64,000 bases of DNA from Coturnix japonica (lineage: Eukaryota > Chordata > Aves > Galliformes > Phasianidae): positions 6,838,606 through 6,902,605 of the forward strand of contig NC_029532.1 of NCBI RefSeq assembly GCF_001577835.2. The letters are read 5' to 3'. The notes beneath the pieces were generated by a model. It worked only from the letters and a program-made list of their open reading frames with translations, searched no databases and was not told the origin of the DNA. Both the position numbers and the translations under genes were made by a program. Below, one piece after another: positions 52,601 through 64,000 of the stretch (position 1 is its first letter; each line of letters starts with the position of its first letter).

Positions 52601-55600
52601 AGAAAGGCAGCCCTGAAAACAGCTACTGATTTCATTGATAAGATGGGTTATCCGAAACATACCCAGGTAAGGATGTGCAGCCCACCCAGACACCACTGTG
52701 AGTAGTTTTCTACCACATAGGACACTGACTCCTGACTCATTTAAGTGTCAGTATCAGTCTTTCAAGTAGCTCCTGTTTTGGTGGATGTGCTCTTCAGCAG
52801 AGAGATACTGCAGCCCATCTCCAAGGCTAACACTGTCCTTAGAATGGCATTTACTGCTTTTCAACTAGCATGTAACATTTATTCCTCTCAGATACAATTT
52901 ATTTTTATCTTTTACCTTTTCTGTGACCTCTCCAAAAGGTGAAAAACAGAAGACATGGGTAAACTTGCCTTTCTTATAGTGATGATTCTAAAAGTTTAGC
53001 ATTCCTTCAGCTTCGCTCAAAGCCCAAGATAGGCTGAGTATACATCTAGCATATTCTAAAACCAATAGTGTTCATTGTGGTAGTATGGACCATCCAGGCA
53101 CAGTTACACAAAAGCTTAAAGACTGATTAACACTAGCTTGGAAGAAGCTGGGGACAATTCTTTCAAACTAGTGGCTGCAAGCAGCAGGGAACAGATGGTC
53201 TGTGATGTGTCCTTAGTCTTGATAAAGGTCTGTTTGGTATCTAATAACTATAGGTTTGGTTGATTGCTTTATCTCAGACATCAGTGAGACCTGACCTGAC
53301 TGATTTGTGACACCAAGCCCTTCACTACTGTAGTCTCAGGAGAGTTGTACAAGGCAATTCTGCCAGCCTGAAACCAGGGCTCCTATGAAGCAAGTTGTAA
53401 GCAGTAGCCAGAGATGGAGCTGTGTCGGATGTGGGGTCTGATGGGTTGGGTCTGTTGTTTCAGGTCCAGGTGCTCCCTGAGAGTGGTGAAACACCTTTGT
53501 TTAAACAATTCTTCAAGAACTGGAGGGACAAGGACCAGACAGAAGGACTGGGAGAGGCTTACATTTCTGGTCATGTTGCCAAAATCGAGAAAGTTCCTTT
53601 TGATGCTGCCACTCTACACACCTCCAGGGCCATGGCTGCCCAGCATGGCATGGAGGATGATGGCTCTGGCAAGAAACAGGTAAGCCATATCAGAATCCTT
53701 TTGAAGAGTTTCCAGAATTGTCTTTACTACTTGGTGCCTTGCTGCAAGAACAGACGGAGCTTGAGACTCATCAGCACTGCACTTTCATAAATGTTGGGGG
53801 AATCTTTAACATTTAAGATACCGGGAAGGTCTTGAGAGCCCAACAGCCACGTGGTGTAGATGAGCTGTCGTTTTCACTCCAAGATTGTCCTGGGGTCAAT
53901 GCTTCACCTAATACCATTGACCAAGAATTCTTTCTCATTCCTCCTCATCCCATGTGATGAGTCTCAGAACACCTGTCTGGCACATCTGGGTGTATGTGTT
54001 TGTGCATAGAAAAGAGCTGAGCCATGAGTCCCAGCCAACCTGGATAAACTAAAATCTGTTCATCATAACAGAGAATTCAAAATGATCTTGTTGTGTACAA
54101 AATGGGCATCAGTGCTGGTAGTCTGACATTTCTCCTGTGGTTCTCACCATTTGAAAGGCCTGATCAAGATTTGGGAGTTCATAGTAGGATGAATGAAATG
54201 TTCCTTGCTTCCAGGCCTGGCTGCAGGCTGTGGAATCTGCTGCGGGTGGGAATGACGGAGTTTTAGTAGCTTTCCCCAGCAGGTGGGGCTGCAGGACTGC
54301 GAGTTTCGGGAGGCTGGAGGAAGCAAATAGAACAGAGGCTCTGCTGAGGAACATCTGCTTATTTTTATTTCACTATATTCTGCTCTTCTCCCTCTGTGCT
54401 CTTTTCTAGATTTGGAGAATAGAAGGCTCAGAGAAAGTGCCAGTGAATCCTGCAACATATGGCCAGTTCTACGGTGGGGATAGCTACATTATCTTGTATG
54501 ACTACCGGCATGCTGGAAAGCAGGGGCAGATCATTTACACTTGGTAAGAAAGGTTGCACCTTTGTGGAGCTGTGAAGTCTGCTTCTTTGAGGGTGGGTCA
54601 TCCATATTTCCCTCTTGTAATCAATCAGTCTGACTGTCTAAGACAGTGAACTTTGTTTTCATGCTGAATGAAGTGCTGCTGAGGTTTGATAGCCCAGAAG
54701 TGTTTCTTACATCTTGATCTCTGTAAGGTGCATGTGCTGGGGAAAAGAACCTCACGTTTTTCCTTGTCTTTCAGGCAGGGTGCTCATTCCACTCAAGATG
54801 AAATTGCGACTTCAGCATTCCTCACAGTGCAACTGGATGAGGAGCTGGGAGGCACCCCTGTGCAGGTGAAAAACAACAACAAACAAAAGCAAATGTTAAA
54901 AAAAACATGAAAACAGACAGAGAAAAAATAGGATAAAATCAGTTTTCACAAGCCTTGCAGGTGGCAGCGAGCTGTCTGCTTTCTAGTGTTAAGAACTCTC
55001 AGAAATTAACAGTCTGCATTTCACATGAATTAATGCAACATGTTGGCAGCCAACAGGACTTGCTAGGAGAAGCAGAAAACACGCTGGGTAGATTTAATTA
55101 CAATTTTTGCAAAGGCAGCTGGATTGGTGAAGACTATAAACTCCATAAGTTCTGTAAGGAGAGTCCAGCCAGAAATATGGCAGCCAAATCTATTTCCAGC
55201 ATATGTTCTGCTTCTCTTCATCAGTGCCTTAAAGCTGACAGCAGGTTATCTTTTTCTTTAGAAACGAGTAGTGCAAGGAAAAGAGCCACCTCATCTGATG
55301 AGCATGTTTGGTGGAAAGCCCTTGATTGTTTATAAGGGTGGAACCTCTCGGGAAGGAGGCCAGACCACACCGGCACAAACACGGCTGTTCCAGGTCCGGT
55401 CCAGCACCTCGGGAGCTACCAGAGCTGTAGAGGTATGTGAAAAGAGAGCCAGCTTCTGTGTTGTATACATAAACTGCAGTGGGGACACAATCTCTCTGCG
55501 AATGAAGGCCAGACTGAGCTTTCTGATGTAAACTGTAACAAATGTTTAAACCTTTAGAAACTGTTAAAAGATGTCTCTTTTCTGGTGTATAAGTGCTGAC

Positions 55601-58462
55601 AGTCATTATGATCTTTTCAGTTTATAAATATCACCTCAAACACACTGACATGGTTCTCTCTTAAATCCACGGTAGATGTTACACCTGGCATAAAACAATG
55701 ATTTTCAAATACTGTTTGGTGCTGGATATTGTGACTTGTTCTAAGCTTGTGTGACCACACTGTTACCAGTGGGAGACTGCAAGTGCTAAAGACTCTAAAC
55801 AAAAAATAGAGCCTGTGCCAGGGTACAGGGTGAGAGCCCTACTGATTTGAAAGAAAATGCACAAATAGCGACAAACATTATGCTAATGATTCGTCAGCCT
55901 GAGCAGCAGGGATGGAGCTCTAGGATAGTCTCCCCAGCAAGTTCTTCTGTATCCTGACAGAACCATAAAGACTGGCAAAATGAGAGCCCCCAGCATCTGA
56001 GCAGGAAGTCATATGTATCTGTAGACTGTATAAAGAAGCACAGGTTCATTTACTCTTCTCATATGACTAAGCCTGACTCATTACCAGATACAGGCAAATA
56101 TACAACATATATTGTAAGCCTACACGCTTGCATGGAAAATCTTGTTTGAAATTTGTTTAAGGATAGATACTAACTTTTATTTTGAAATTACGGGCTCCAC
56201 ACAGCGAATGATAACATCTCACACGTGCAACTTTCTTTTTTTTCCAGCTGGATCCTGCTGCCAGTCAGCTGAACTCCAATGATGCTTTTGTCCTGAAAAC
56301 TCCCTCTGCTGCTTACCTCTGGGTCGGCCGAGGCTCCAACAGTGCAGAGCTGTCAGGAGCACAAGAGCTGCTGAAGGTTCTGGGAGCTCGCCCAGTACAG
56401 GTTTCTGAGGGTAGAGAGCCAGGTGAGGGACACACATGAAGTCTGAGGTCATTTCTGTGTAGCTGCACTTTCTCAATAGTTATTTCCTGGATGTTTTCTT
56501 TTTGTCTCAGAAAATAGAAATGTGAACGTGATGCAGGGTGGCTTCTCCATTCATAACGTTTAACAGCAAAGCCATGTTTGTAGTCCTCTAGGACTTTCTG
56601 GGAAGAATGCTTCAAGTCCAACCCAAGCCATACTGCTACTGTGTTTTCCAGCTATAGTTGAGGCAACAGTGTATCTTTTTCTTTTCCAGATAACTTCTGG
56701 GCGGCTTTGGGTGGAAAAGCTCCCTACCGAACCTCTCCTCGGCTGAAGGACAAGAAGATGGATGCTCACCCCCCTCGTCTTTTTGCCTGCTCCAACAAGA
56801 GTGGACGCTTCACTGTGAGTATCTGGGAAGACAGTCAATTAATTCAACATTCATCTGACAAAGCTGAGAGAAACTTAGTCTGAGTGTGCCCTGAGTCAAC
56901 TAATGAGCTGCTACACCCAATTTTCCTTCGTAGTGTTGCCTCCAGAAGGGAAAGTATTAGCACCATTTATTTTTTTGTGCAGAGTTGGCAGCTACCTCTA
57001 TAGCAACTTGCTGAACCATTAGACTGGTCCTCCCCTGGTTAAACACCAGCATTCCAATTCCTAAGATTTTAGCTCATGAATCTTTCAAGAAGCAAGAGGC
57101 AGCATTAGAAGTTTTAAGCGTGAATGAAAGGCTGACAAGAGGTGAAACTGGAGCCCTGCTTCTTCTTGCAAAGGTAAAGTGACACTTGCAGAATGTCCTC
57201 ATCTTTTGATCCTATGTTTTTCAGATTGAGGAAGTCCCTGGAGATCTGACTCAGGATGACCTTGCTACCGATGACGTTATGATCCTTGACACATGGGATC
57301 AGGTGTGTCATGTTTACCTGTCAAGCAGAGAAGCAAAGAATACACACAATGTAGCTCTAGATTTAGAGATGCAAATTAAAATCACAACAGAATTATGAAG
57401 TTGTAGAGTCCTTTTGCCTTGGAGCCTGAGAACAAATCACCTCACCCATGCCACTAAAGAGAACTTACACCCAGAACCTCTGTTAGTTGCTGTGCATGAC
57501 TCAGCCAAAAGTGAAATTAGAGATGAATTCTGTTTTATGTAAAGATGTTTAAACATCAGTTGTTTTTTCTGATGTTAAGCTTGTGTGCAACTTGTTCATG
57601 TGATTAGAATTTACAGCAGATAAACTGCCGTCAAAAAGCTTCCTGTCATCTACCAGTAACTTTATTTGGGTGGGTCCTGGCACACCAGGAGGAATACGGT
57701 GCTGTTCAGTGTTGTACTCAGTTCACTGAGCCCTTCTTCTCTTTCATGGGCACATTGGCTGTTGCTGAAACAATTAATGTGGTTTATTTTTTTTAATCTA
57801 TAGGTGTTTGTATGGATTGGAAAAGATGCCCAGGAGGAAGAAAAGACTGAGGCTTTGAAATCTGGTAATGCCATGACGTTTTTCCTTCTGAAATAAATGT
57901 GTTTTTTTTATTTTCCCACTATCTGATTTTTAAGTCAGACAATTAAATATACTGAGGAATGGATCTTAATTGTAACATTCAGTGTTGAGATCAAAGTGAT
58001 CACATAGACTGAGAAAAGAGGATCCCAAAGATCAGCAGAAGAAGGTATGGTATTTAGACACTGTGCTCAGACCCTAACAGCATCCCTGTGTGGGTGGTAC
58101 AGACTGCAGTTATATTGGAGCATTTTATGGCCCTAACGTGTTTTCTCCCCAAGAATGCCTTATTTGTCAATTAATAATTAATTAAAACCTTATTTGTTTT
58201 AATGAAAAATCTGAAATTGTATTTCTAACATCCATCTGCTGCTCCATAAGATTTGTGCTTGATGAGATTTTCTTCTCCTTGTGCCTTTACAGCTAAACGA
58301 TACATTGAAACCGATCCTTCCAGCCGCGACAAGAGAACTCCAGTCACGCTGGTTAAGCAAGGGCTTGAGCCTCCAACCTTCTCTGGCTGGTTTCTGGGCT
58401 GGGATGATGACTACTGGTCTGTTGATCCTCTGCAGAGAGCAATGGCAGATGTGGATGTCTAA
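46479..58462 (+). CDS. GSN: Gelsolin, secreted (plasma) precursor, complete
   Basis: Gelsolin is a Ca2+- and PIP2-regulated protein that severs and caps actin filaments. The leader form is secreted and the shorter form is cytoplasmic. Exons: 46479-46613, 47837-48038, 49026-49180, 50182-50343, 50574-50723, 51006-51095, 51987-52119, 52578-52666, 53464-53679, 54410-54543, 54775-54865, 55262-55432, 56248-56422, 56690-56814, 57225-57302, 57804-57864, 58293-58462 (stop TAA at 58460). The total is 2,337 nt, 778 residues, all in phase. Six gelsolin repeats are present. PIP2/actin motifs are KSGIKYK (about 158-164) and RLLQVKGRR (184-192). The domain-2 disulfide pair is Cys211/Cys224, preceded by Ca2+-ligand Asp210. 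The C-terminal latch ends [12 protein letters not shown]. The sequence matches the chicken plasma gelsolin precursor as I recall it. The human caspase-3 site DQTD reads DQTE here (396-399). Confidence 0.98.
46614..47836 (+). other. GSN: GSN intron between the leader exon and the common exon
   Basis: This 1.2 kb AT-rich intron has TAATAA-rich sequence at about 47340-47420 and no recognisable coding element. Confidence 0.75.
47837..58462 (+). CDS. GSN: Gelsolin, cytoplasmic form (alternative start ATG at 47846)
   Basis: Exon 47837 begins with three codons (PVS) followed by ATG at 47846 in a good context (GTCAGCATGG). This ATG aligns with the start of mammalian cytoplasmic gelsolin (MVVEHPEF in human, MVEHAEF here). 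A transcript from the upstream CpG island spliced to this exon would make a 730-residue cytosolic protein lacking the leader. The body exons are the same as in the secreted form. Confidence 0.75.
52242..52260. repeat. Short perfect inverted repeat in a GSN intron
   Basis: AATGCTATC-A-GATAGCATT (9-nt arms, 1-nt spacer), lying in the intron after exon 51987-52119. Confidence 0.7.
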
Positions 58463-58484
58463 GTAACAGGTTTTTTCTCTTTTT

Positions 58485-58490
58485 AATAAA
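58485..58490 (+). terminator. GSN: GSN poly(A) signal
   Basis: AATAAA begins only 23 nt after the TAA stop codon, predicting a 3'UTR of about 40-50 nt. No other well-placed signal is seen in the next few hundred bases before the AT-rich intergenic stretch. Confidence 0.8.
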
Positions 58491-58519
58491 GCAAGTTTAG
58501 TTCCTTCAGTGCCTTCAAG

Positions 58520-59640
58520 AGCTGCTTCCTCCTGCTGGGTGGATGCTAGCATGGCAATGATGTCAATAGCCAATTAGCTGTGCAATAAGTACCAAAACCA
58601 ATCATGACCAGTCTTATTGCTCTACTCCTTGCTTTGATTATATTTAATATGATAAAGCTTGTTTGGAATAAGAGAAGAATGGGTGAGCTTTGTTACTAAG
58701 CTGAAAACATTAAACAGAACCTGTAGATCCCACATTTGAACTTACTTGAAACAAATACACACCTTAGAAAAACGAAACCTTTGTGCTGTTTTTTGTGAGC
58801 GCGTTGAATGTTTACAGAAAGGATTCTGTGGTGGTTTGGGATGCTTTGTTTTCGTCTCCATAGAACTTCTAACATTGAATACTCTGGTAAATTCACTGCA
58901 TTCTTCTCTTTCAGAAAGTCAAGCAGCAGTAAATAAATAGTGTTTTTTAACTCAGGATCAGAGGAGGAAGTGTTCACAGAGGTGACCAGTAAGTAGCAGC
59001 AGCAGTTACAGGTACACTCACCTTCCCCAAGGATTAATGGCAAGCTGTGTAGTAGCTTTGTTTCTTACTGCAAGTGTGTGCACATAGTGATGTTAATTAG
59101 TACTTCCTTGTTAACCTTGTTTACACCCGTACAGAAGCTTAGTTCTGCTTATGTTACCTAAAATACTGGTCAACATCTGCAGATTGGTGTATTGATTTTA
59201 TAATGCAGGGGTGATAATAGCTGTAAATACAGAACTGACCTTAACAGAAAGGTGATAAAAAAATATAACAAACCTTATGCTGGCCAGTATCAGAGAAAGG
59301 GCACATCACTCACTGACCTGGGCATTTGTTTTCATTCTCATCTCCCAGTAATTAAGGACTAGATGCCAAACTGGGTAGCAGTGGTAGCCTAAAGAACCTC
59401 CCTCTTATGCAGACTTTTAACTCTAATCCCATTTTAATCTTTAATGACATTTACTGTACAGGTACAAAACTGCATTCAGATTTATCAGACTTGTACCTCA
59501 AGGCTATGTGCACTGAAGATTCTGTGTCTGGCATTAAGTATAAACCTTTGTATCACAACTGATAGCACAGGTCTGTTCAGAAGCAGCATTGACACATTAA
59601 TCATTAATTTGTTAGATATATAAACAGTACAAAACCTCCT
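58520..59640. other. Intergenic gap between convergent GSN and STOM
   Basis: AT-rich sequence with only short unconvincing open frames. No repeat family or RNA gene recognised. Confidence 0.6.
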
Positions 59641-59649
59641 GTTAAACAC

Positions 59650-60553
59650 CCCCCACTAATTGCAGTTAGGGAAGCATTTATTGGACCTGGATAAAGCATA
59701 GCGTTTCAAGCATGTTTAAAATTAGAACAAGAAAGGAAGTCTATTTGCAAACAGGAATCAGGGTTATGGCTTTTATTTTTTTCCTTTTAATTGTTTTTTG
59801 AGAAGATGTGCAAATAAAAGCAGACCCAGTAACTTTCAGTGCTTACAGAGTCATAAATCTACACAGGCATAGCAACAAGAAGCGTATTGTACCATTAACT
59901 ACAGCAAGCCTACATCATTCCTGCGTGGCAGAACAGAGGTGGAAAGTTCAGTTTCAGTAACTTTGGCTAATAACTGTTTCTCATGGACAGGGAACTGTTT
60001 TAGGAAGCACGAGCCTGACTTTCACAAGTACCCAATGTTCTCCTACATCAACTTCCATTGTTTTCCCCAGTGTAAGCTAGACAACAAATGCATACAACAA
60101 CAATCAGATGACTTCATCACAGGCAGGTACACCCTAAGAGAATAGAGTTAGGGCTGTTCCACTTCCCTAACAGGTCTATGGACTCTATTATTAAGAGGAA
60201 TACTTTTCTTTCCAAATGTTGAATCATCTAATCTTTGCCACAAACAACTGTATATGCTATTTGAAAATGCGAGGTTACAAATAATTGGTTTCTCATCTAG
60301 TACAGCATGGATACATGCTTAAGGTCATAATCTGCTTCTAACTTGGATCAGTCTTCAATTCCAAGTATTCTGACTGTCCACATTCACAAACATTATTACA
60401 TCAGTATCTTATCACACACACTATAAAAAACAAAAAGGTTCCTCAGCATTTCCACTTCGCTAATATTGCCTTAAGCTATAATATGCAGGCAATTCTGTGC
60501 TGCAGACATTTACTGCTTGCAAAAGAAAAAACCCTTTCTTCCTCCCACTGCAG
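59650..60553 (-). other. STOM: STOM 3'UTR
   Basis: Downstream of the STOM stop, minus-strand AATAAA signals occur at 59777-59772 and 59682-59677, predicting a 3'UTR of about 0.8-0.9 kb. The sequence is non-coding and AT-rich. The actual end is not determined. Confidence 0.5.
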
Positions 60554-62615
60554 TTAGCGTCTTGCACCTAACATGCCCTGCATCAGGTCTATGGGCAACG
60601 GAAAGATGATGGTGGAGTTCTTTTCTGCAGCAATGGTGTTCAAGGTCTGCAAGTAACGGAGCTGAAGAGCAGCAGGGGACTCTGCAATAACCATGGATGC
60701 CTCTTTCAGGGCCCTGGAGGCATTCATTTCACCCTCAGCTGCAATTACCTGGAGAAGCAAAATGAGCGAAATGGAATTAATTCTGATGCAATAATTAGCT
60801 AGAAGTATGCCAGATAACTTCAGCCATAATCAAAGACATTGCATATCATTTTAATTGAGTGCCCTCTCCTACAGCCTTTTTTCACTGGTTCTGCCTTTCT
60901 CACATCTAAGGAACTCTGGTTTCCCTTGAAGGTTCTCTACGCCTGTTTTCTATTCAATACCAGGATGCCAGCATACAGAAACTGGATTGTAGGACTTGAA
61001 AATACAACAGGTGGATTCATTCAAATTTTCAAAGAATCCCCGCTTTTGTGCTTCTTTCCAAACTGCCTCCTAGAAACAGAAGGTATCCCCACCTATCTGA
61101 AAAGAGCCTGAGAGGTGCACGATGCTTCACAGTGGGAAAACATCTTTTGATTCCTCCATTCTTTTTAAACATTTGCTCATTAGGGACAGATTTTTAGTCA
61201 TACATTTTTATTTACAAGCAGGGATTTTCTGCATTGGGACAATATCTAGATATATCTATATATCTGAGCATTTGTAAATATTCTTTTAAACACCAGGATA
61301 AATAATAAAATCAGGAAGTAATTAAGCTTCAGAAAATAATCTACAAGCTATTCTTAGGCTCATTAAAGATCTTCTCCCGCAGATCAGCTGAAGGCTGACA
61401 AAACGAAGTTTTACAGCTGTTTCATTTCTCCTAAGAAGAAACAAAACAGAAAACAAAGAACTTCCCTGAAACCAGGGCTGGTCAGGAAAAAAGCCGGAAG
61501 GAAGCTTGGCTCCTAATTGACTGCAGTCTCCAGCTAATAACCTCCAGGTTGTTCTGCTTGTGATTTGTTCTTGTAGTAAAAACTTGGGATTCTGCATTTT
61601 TAAATGAAATCCCAACTGTGTCATTCATGATGAAACACAACAAGTGGCTGGACTTAAATACACAACAATCCTACCCTGCGTTCCTACTTCCCACAACCCA
61701 ATATGGAAAAGAATCTTCATCCTCTAAACTACCTCATTAAGAAGTTATTTGTGAAGTGGAAAAAAAAGCCACCAAAAACCCCTCACAAAATCCACATGTT
61801 GATGCTGTTACCTTAGCTCTTGCCTCCCGTGCGGCTTCAGCTTCTGCAGCCATTGCTCTCTGCAGCTGTATGGGTAATTTCACATCCTTGATCTCCACAC
61901 GTTCCACCTTAATGCCCCAGTTATCTGTGGCATCATCAAGTGTAGCCTATGTAAAAGCAGGACAGTTAATTTCAGCCATGTATGACTGCAAACAAGTGTC
62001 CAAATTTGAAGAAAGACTCAAACCAAATGAACTGTCTTAGAGTTTCTGCACTTTCTATTTAATAATTTTTAGTACTTAATGGTGTGCTGTGATGATTATA
62101 AAAGCACAGCTGTTGTAAGCAAACACTTAAAGCTTGATCAACACGTGAAAGGAATTCTGTGGTGTGATTTCCTTCAACAGCAGTGTATTGACATAACAAT
62201 CCAGAATACTCTTCCTCACACAAATCCCTCCTCCTTACCTCATCCATTGCTGTTTTACTCACCCATTCCAATAGCCCTACTCGGGGTTTTGCCTAAAGCT
62301 CCAAATCAAAACTTGGCTTTTAAGGTAAAATTAAGTCCTGACCTCCAATTTATCAGCAGGATCAATGCACAACTGATTGTTCAATGCTTCATGCTTGCAC
62401 ATTGCTTATACCTGCATGTTGTGTGCAATTTCCTCACGATCAGAGAGAATCTCAGAAAGGTTTTTGGTCCCCAGAACATTCCTCAAAGTTGTCTGTGCTA
62501 AGAGACGTGTGGCTGAGTCAGCATTTGTGATATTCGCCACAGCAAGGGTAGCATTCTGAACTCTGTAGTAAACCACTCCATCTACATTAACTGTCACAGA
62601 GTCCTTGGTCAAGAT
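60554..62615 (-). CDS. STOM: Stomatin, last three coding exons; gene is 5'-partial in this window
   Basis: Stomatin is an integral membrane SPFH/prohibitin-domain protein that oligomerises in lipid rafts and modulates ion channels and glucose transporters. Minus-strand exons in transcript order: 62615-62412 (68 codons, from [19 protein letters not shown] to REEIAHNMQ), 61946-61812 (45 codons, [19 protein letters not shown] and the [11 protein letters not shown] coiled-coil start), and 60748-60554 (64 codons plus [21 protein letters not shown] to [14 protein letters not shown]). All junctions are phase 0 with GT-AG introns. The stretch covers the second half of the SPFH domain, the C-terminal coiled coil and the conserved oligomerisation/raft-association tail. 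It ends in GARR, where human has a slightly longer GAKHSHLG tail. The N-terminal part with the membrane hairpin lies right of the window. Confidence 0.95.
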
Positions 62616-64000
62616 CTAAAAAGCAATGAGAGAAACATATAATAATTACATATAACTAAACATATATTTGTTTATATAATGATAACTACGTGCTTCTTTT
62701 ACTGAACAAGAGCCTAGTTTTTTTCCCCAGGAAAAGCAACTGCCATGAAAGCCATGTTTTACATGTTTTACACATGTGTGCTGCATATCAACACATCTAC
62801 ATAAGGATGCACAAACCTTTCAGCCTTGCTCTGTCAATCTAAGATTAAATATGATAACAGAACACTCCTCAGTTCCACTAGCTTTGCCATGGCGTTATTT
62901 CTGATTCACTTCTTTGCACTTGCAGAGGGATTTGCAATTCATAGGAGACAAAAGAAGAATTCAGAAATAATTTACACCAAAATACTTATGATTTCACCTG
63001 GGAAACTTCAGCCTTCAGTAAGGCTTATAATATCACATATATGAAAGCAGTAGATTGACTGTGCAAGAACATGAGAGCTTGTGCATAGAGAGGGACCAAG
63101 CTAACAGGAAAGACTCCAAGGACATTAGCAATCCAAAAGGGGTGAGTATATGCAACCATTCCATTCCAAGTACGTTGAAATTCAGAATATAGACTGGAAA
63201 TATATGACAGGGACTGTTTTTGTGTTTCTTTACAGGGAAAAGAGGCCAGCAATAAGTATCATGGCAAATATAGGACATGAGTGATTTTCACTCAGATTTA
63301 ACTTCAGTCACAAGATTATTGATTTGGCAAGACATCTGTGCAGGTGTGTCAGTTTATAAAACAAGGGCAAAGCAGGGAATCTATTTAGACAGCAGGTGAG
63401 GAAAGAAGAAGTGTAGTTCAGCTGCACTTTCAAACAAACATCACAAACTGTTTCCCGTACCCCAGGTGTGGAGGATGGAGAATTGAGGCAATTGAGGATT
63501 ATTCCATAGGAACCTTGGAATGGCCAAAGCTAGAGACTTTAGCACAGTACTGACTCTGTTAAGTCAGTTGACTGCATTGCAAAAACTTGGTAATTAAAGG
63601 GTGTCAGTGTATAATGGAGCCCAGAGCAATAAAGGGTCCATGAGATATTTCATAAAGTGCTATCCATGCCTGGCTACTAACAAAATTGCTTGTGTTGGCC
63701 TGAAGGCAATGCGTATCAGCCGCAGCCTTACTTCTGTGTCTCAATAAAAAACAGTGCTGTTTTTATCTGGTGGTTCATTGTCCTTCTCCACAGTTTGACT
63801 GAAATGCCACCTTGTGTTACTGAAGGATATGTGGTATCCTGGACAAACTGCAGGGGAAACAGAACTCATGAACATCCTGATATCTAGATGCAAGTGATTC
63901 ACTTAAAACATGCATGTTGAACAAAAGATGTATTTGCAAAGTTAAGGACAGATATTCTTGACAGTTTAAAAGAGGGTACATCAGAATGCTATCATTAATA
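62616..64000 (-). other. STOM: STOM intron, running off the right edge
   Basis: No upstream STOM exon (the part ending in the SFDIPPQE-type motif) could be found here on the minus strand, so this is intron. No repeat recognised. Confidence 0.65.

Noticed and set aside
63025-63278. Minus-strand open frames near the right edge, tested as upstream STOM exon
   Set aside because: Translation does not match the stomatin SPFH N-terminal half or membrane hairpin.

Overview
This is a vertebrate nuclear window and almost certainly avian, most likely Gallus gallus or a close galliform. The evidence is interrupted genes with GT-AG introns, two CpG-island promoters, a CR1 LINE 3' end (the dominant bird retroposon), and a gelsolin open reading frame that fits my memory of the chicken plasma gelsolin precursor, including its unusual leader and 778-residue length. 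The gene order CNTRL - RAB14 - GSN - STOM is the same as on human 9q33; from memory the chicken copy lies on chromosome 17.

Layout. (1) 279-14,900, plus strand: the last 25 coding exons (about 1,378 codons) of CNTRL (centriolin/CEP110). The gene enters from the left edge, so its N-terminal part is missing. (2) 15,750-30,880, minus strand: all of RAB14, with seven coding exons (215 codons), a roughly 2 kb 3'UTR, a 7.1 kb first intron and a non-coding first exon in a CpG island. CNTRL and RAB14 converge, with poly(A) signals about 0.9 kb apart. (3) 31,131-31,801: a CR1 3' fragment just upstream of the RAB14 promoter. (4) 31,800-46,300: no recognised coding exon. It holds a perfect CArG box with an AP-1 motif and a second CpG island (34,100-34,950) with a splice-donor-ended exon candidate that is likely the ubiquitous/cytoplasmic gelsolin promoter. 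(5) 46,340-58,490, plus strand: GSN. The secreted-form leader exon has its own TATA-like promoter, and 16 further exons encode the six gelsolin repeats. (6) 59,650-64,000, minus strand: the 3'UTR and last three coding exons of STOM (stomatin), which leaves the window on the right.

The genes are not an operon. CNTRL serves centriole appendages and cytokinesis, RAB14 endosome-Golgi traffic, GSN calcium-regulated actin severing and STOM membrane scaffolding. What links them is conserved synteny. I found no clearly novel system. The best leads are loss of the mammalian caspase-3 site in gelsolin, a possible alternative gelsolin N-terminus from the CpG-island exon, a candidate SRF/AP-1 element between RAB14 and GSN, and a second open frame in the last CNTRL coding exon. 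No tRNA, rRNA or CRISPR feature was seen.
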